DNA of 8,524 nucleotides from Flavobacteriales bacterium (GTDB taxonomy: Bacteria; Bacteroidota; Bacteroidia; Flavobacteriales_D; Parvicellaceae), in assembly GCA_026993705.1 (NCBI GenBank), contig JALWSJ010000054.1, forward strand, positions 1 through 8,524, written 5' to 3'. Under the pieces are notes generated by a model. That model searched no databases. It saw nothing but the letters and a program-made list of their open reading frames with translations, and was not told the DNA's origin. The first letter of the stretch is position 1; each line of letters begins with the position of its first letter. Shown piece by piece: positions 6,566-8,524 of this stretch. A program made the translations under genes and the position numbers.

Positions 6566-6764
6566 GCAAGAAAATGTGAATGGAGTAAGTATAACCTTTA
6601 ATTTTGCAAATGAAGTTTTACACCTCAAATATGCCGAACCAATATAAATGTTTGCTTTTTGAAAAGGGAGCTTGTAAATATTTAGGGTTAAGCTATTTGC
6701 GAATTTGAGGTATTGGACAATAAACTAATTTCACTCCGTAAAAGTTTTGTTCAGTAAATTCTGT

Positions 6765-6772
6765 TATTTTTG
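6765..6772 (+). promoter_or_regulatory. Putative -7 promoter box for mod
   Basis: TATTTTTG, a perfect TAnnTTTG match, with TTTG at 6746-6749 as a possible -33 element. The spacer between them is 15 bases, shorter than the usual 17-23. The predicted leader is about 45-50 bases. Confidence 0.45.
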
Positions 6773-6780
6773 TTTCGTGT

Positions 6781-6811
6781 AAGGAGATAAAATTGAATGA
6801 GAAAAGAATAA
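6781..6811 (+). other. Shine-Dalgarno-like AAGGAG followed by a four-codon frame (MRKE stop) ahead of mod
   Basis: AAGGAG (6781-6786) lies ten bases before ATG at 6797, which reads Met-Arg-Lys-Glu and stops at TAA 6809-6811. This tiny frame is in the same reading frame as mod, which restarts at ATG 6827 or 6833. It may be a leader peptide, the former start of mod cut by a nonsense codon, or chance. A good Shine-Dalgarno sequence is unusual next to the other genes of this window. Confidence 0.3.
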
Positions 6812-6826
6812 CAGTGCATATATGTA

Positions 6827-8524
6827 ATGAAAATGAGTAAAGAACAAAGAATAACTGGAAATATTACACCTCCGAGCAAGTACGTAGAAATATTAAAAAA
6901 ACATTTCTCTCAATGTTTTGATAAAAATGGAAAGCTTGATTTTGAAAAATTAAAAAAACAACTCTCTAGTACGGAAATTAATTTTTCTAAAGAGAGTTAT
7001 GGAATGGATTGGCTCGGCAAGTCTTATGCTCGCTTATTGGCAACGGATGAAGCAACTACATTGTTAAAGGAAGATGAAGAGTTTAACCAAAAGAAAGTGA
7101 ACGTTAGTTCTCAAAATTTACTCATTAAGGGTGATAACCTAGAAGTACTGAAACATTTAAGCAATGCTTATTACGAAAAAATTAAAATGATATACATTGA
7201 CCCACCTTACAATACGGGAAGTGATGGTTTTGTGTATCAAGATGACCGTAAGTTTGATGTGCCTACGTTAATGGAATTAGCTGGTATAAGTGAGGAGCGT
7301 GCTAAGCGTATTTTAGATTTTACACAAAGCAAAAGCAACAGCCATTCTGCTTGGTTGACTTTTATGTATCCTCGACTATACATAGCAAAACAACTGCTAA
7401 AAGACGATGGCGTTATTTTTATCTCTATTGATGATAATGAAGTGGCTCAACTTCGCCTAATGATGGATGAGATTTTTGGGGAGGAGAATTTTGTGGGAGA
7501 ATTTATAAGAAGAACTATTAATTCAGGAAAACAGGATTCCACAACGATTTCTTTATATCATGAAAATCTTTTGGTATTTTCCAAACACAAAGAATTATTA
7601 AATTTAAATAGAAGAAAAAAAACCGAAAAAGAAAGAAAAAAACTATATCCTTTAAAAGATAAATATCTTAAAACTAGAGGGAGATATTATATTTCTCAAT
7701 TAGATAAAGCCAGTATTCAATATTCAGATAGTCTAAATTACTTTATAATTGCACCAGATGGTACTAGAATTTGGCCTGGTAATGGATTTAATGATAAAAA
7801 TAAAGTTTTTAGATGGTCAAAAGAAAAAGTAAAATGGGGTATAGAAAATGATTATATTGTTTTCAAAAAACAAACTGATGGTTGGAAAGTTTATGCTAAA
7901 TCTTATGAGTTTAGAGATTATAATAATAAGGAGATAATGCCCTCAAATCCATATACTTCATTAGATTATGTAAATAAAGAGTACTCAAATTTTAATGCAA
8001 CACCTATATTACAAAAACTATTCAATGGAAAAAAAATTTTTAATTTTCCTAAACCTACAATTTTCATAAAAGATTTAATTGGATTTTCTACTAAAGAAAG
8101 AAACAACGACTTAATCTTAGATTTCTTCGCAGGTTCAGGTACAACAGGCGATGCGGTGATGCAACTCAATGCCGAAGATGGTGGCAATAGAAAATATATT
8201 TTAGTACAATTACCCGAGCTCATAGACCCCCAAAAAAATAAAACAGCATATGAATTTGTAAAAGAGGAGCTAAAAGTAGATGAGCCTACAATTTTTGAAA
8301 TTACAAAAGAACGGCTAATTCGGGCTGCAAAAAAGGTGCACAAAGAAACGATAGCTCCTAAGATAGCAGAAAAGAAAAAAGAAATAAAAGAAATTGAAAG
8401 TAAATTGGATATAAATGATAATGCAGAAAAGATAAAAGAACTAAAGAAAGAAATAAAATCATTAAAAAATCAAGATTTAGGGTTTAAAATATTTGAAACA
8501 AAACCAATTTGGGAAGATTATGAT
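6827..8524 (+). CDS. mod: Type III restriction-modification system, DNA adenine methyltransferase subunit (Mod), C-terminus cut by the window
   Basis: Mod recognises a short asymmetric DNA site and methylates adenine at N6; with a Res helicase-nuclease subunit it forms a type III restriction enzyme. The frame is open from 6827 to the right edge (566 codons, no stop). It shows the beta-class motif order. The N-terminal ESYGMDWLGKSYARLLA typical of type III Mods is followed by NLLIKGDNLEVLKHL (97-111), then the catalytic motif IV DPPYNTGSDGF (from residue 125) and DDGVIFISIDDNEVAQLR. A long variable target-recognition region comes next, then the SAM-binding motif I DFFAGSGTTGDAVMQLN (about 432-448). 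The visible tail (about 502-550) is lysine/glutamate rich and probably helical. The recognition region is much lower in GC than its flanks. ATG 6833 is an alternative start. The gene is divergent from rnpB. The Res partner, if present, would follow outside the window. An orphan Mod cannot be excluded. Confidence 0.93.
   Translation, partial: MKMSKEQRITGNITPPSKYVEILKKHFSQCFDKNGKLDFEKLKKQLSSTEINFSKESYGMDWLGKSYARLLATDEATTLLKEDEEFNQKKVNVSSQNLLIKGDNLEVLKHLSNAYYEKIKMIYIDPPYNTGSDGFVYQDDRKFDVPTLMELAGISEERAKRILDFTQSKSNSHSAWLTFMYPRLYIAKQLLKDDGVIFISIDDNEVAQLRLMMDEIFGEENFVGEFIRRTINSGKQDSTTISLYHENLLVFSKHKELLNLNRRKKTEKERKKLYPLKDKYLKTRGRYYISQLDKASIQYSDSLNYFIIAPDGTRIWPGNGFNDKNKVFRWSKEKVKWGIENDYIVFKKQTDGWKVYAKSYEFRDYNNKEIMPSNPYTSLDYVNKEYSNFNATPILQKLFNGKKIFNFPKPTIFIKDLIGFSTKERNNDLILDFFAGSGTTGDAVMQLNAEDGGNRKYILVQLPELIDPQKNKTAYEFVKEELKVDEPTIFEITKERLIRAAKKVHKETIAPKIAEKKKEIKEIESKLDINDNAEKIKELKKEIKSLKNQDLGFKIFETKPIWEDYD

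Larger units (their letters stand above)
6566..6826. other. Divergent intergenic region between rnpB and mod
   Basis: About 260 bases with no credible gene on either strand. It contains the promoter region of mod, a four-codon leader frame, and an inverted pair of the 9-mer ACCTCAAAT/ATTTGAGGT (6622-6630 and 6703-6711). The same 9-mer also occurs at 6116-6124 on the other side of rnpB. No tRNA, integrase or terminator was seen. Confidence 0.5.

Noticed and set aside
7966..8343. Minus-strand open frame of 125 codons
   Set aside because: It lies entirely antisense to the motif I region of mod, its sequence has no recognisable family pattern, and mod is clearly the coding strand.

Overview
The window reads as a chromosomal segment of a low-GC Bacteroidota bacterium, most likely a flavobacterium. 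The evidence is: (i) several transcription units have a perfect TAnnTTTG box, the -7 element of Bacteroidota promoters, just upstream; (ii) Shine-Dalgarno sequences are nearly absent; (iii) the protein sequences of FtsH, RsfS, UvrB and purine nucleoside phosphorylase have a flavobacterial look; (iv) a GGGCGTT...CCCTAACGC palindromic intergenic element is present, of a kind I recall from flavobacterial genomes. Genus and species cannot be decided from the sequence alone.

Layout. Positions 1-1487 (minus strand) hold rsfS followed by ftsH, which leaves the window on the left; both concern translation and protein quality control. A divergent gap of about 220 bases separates them from a plus-strand SAM-dependent methyltransferase of unknown substrate (1710-2435). 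Its 3' end faces the 3' end of a minus-strand operon. The 337-base convergent gap between them (2436-2772) contains a row of four hairpins, the first with a perfect 20-bp stem. The minus-strand operon is uvrB (5585-3588) and a trimeric-type purine nucleoside phosphorylase (3588-2773), overlapping by one base (TAATG). Upstream of uvrB lies a small minus-strand gene for an unrecognised 133-residue protein (6035-5634), and upstream of that the RNase P RNA gene rnpB (about 6544-6162, minus).

Divergent from rnpB, the right end (6827 to the edge) carries most of the modification subunit of a type III restriction-modification system (Mod). Its C-terminus and any restriction partner lie beyond the window. 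The middle of this gene, where the target-recognition domain sits, is about 24% GC against about 37-38% on both sides (counted by hand). That suggests the recognition domain was exchanged by recombination.

The left and middle parts are housekeeping: ribosome silencing, membrane proteolysis, nucleotide excision repair, purine salvage and tRNA 5' processing. The Mod gene next to rnpB is the accessory part. I do not see a convincing previously undescribed system. The items most worth a second look are the mosaic Mod gene, the palindrome cluster at 2453-2762, and the probable leaderless start of uvrB.
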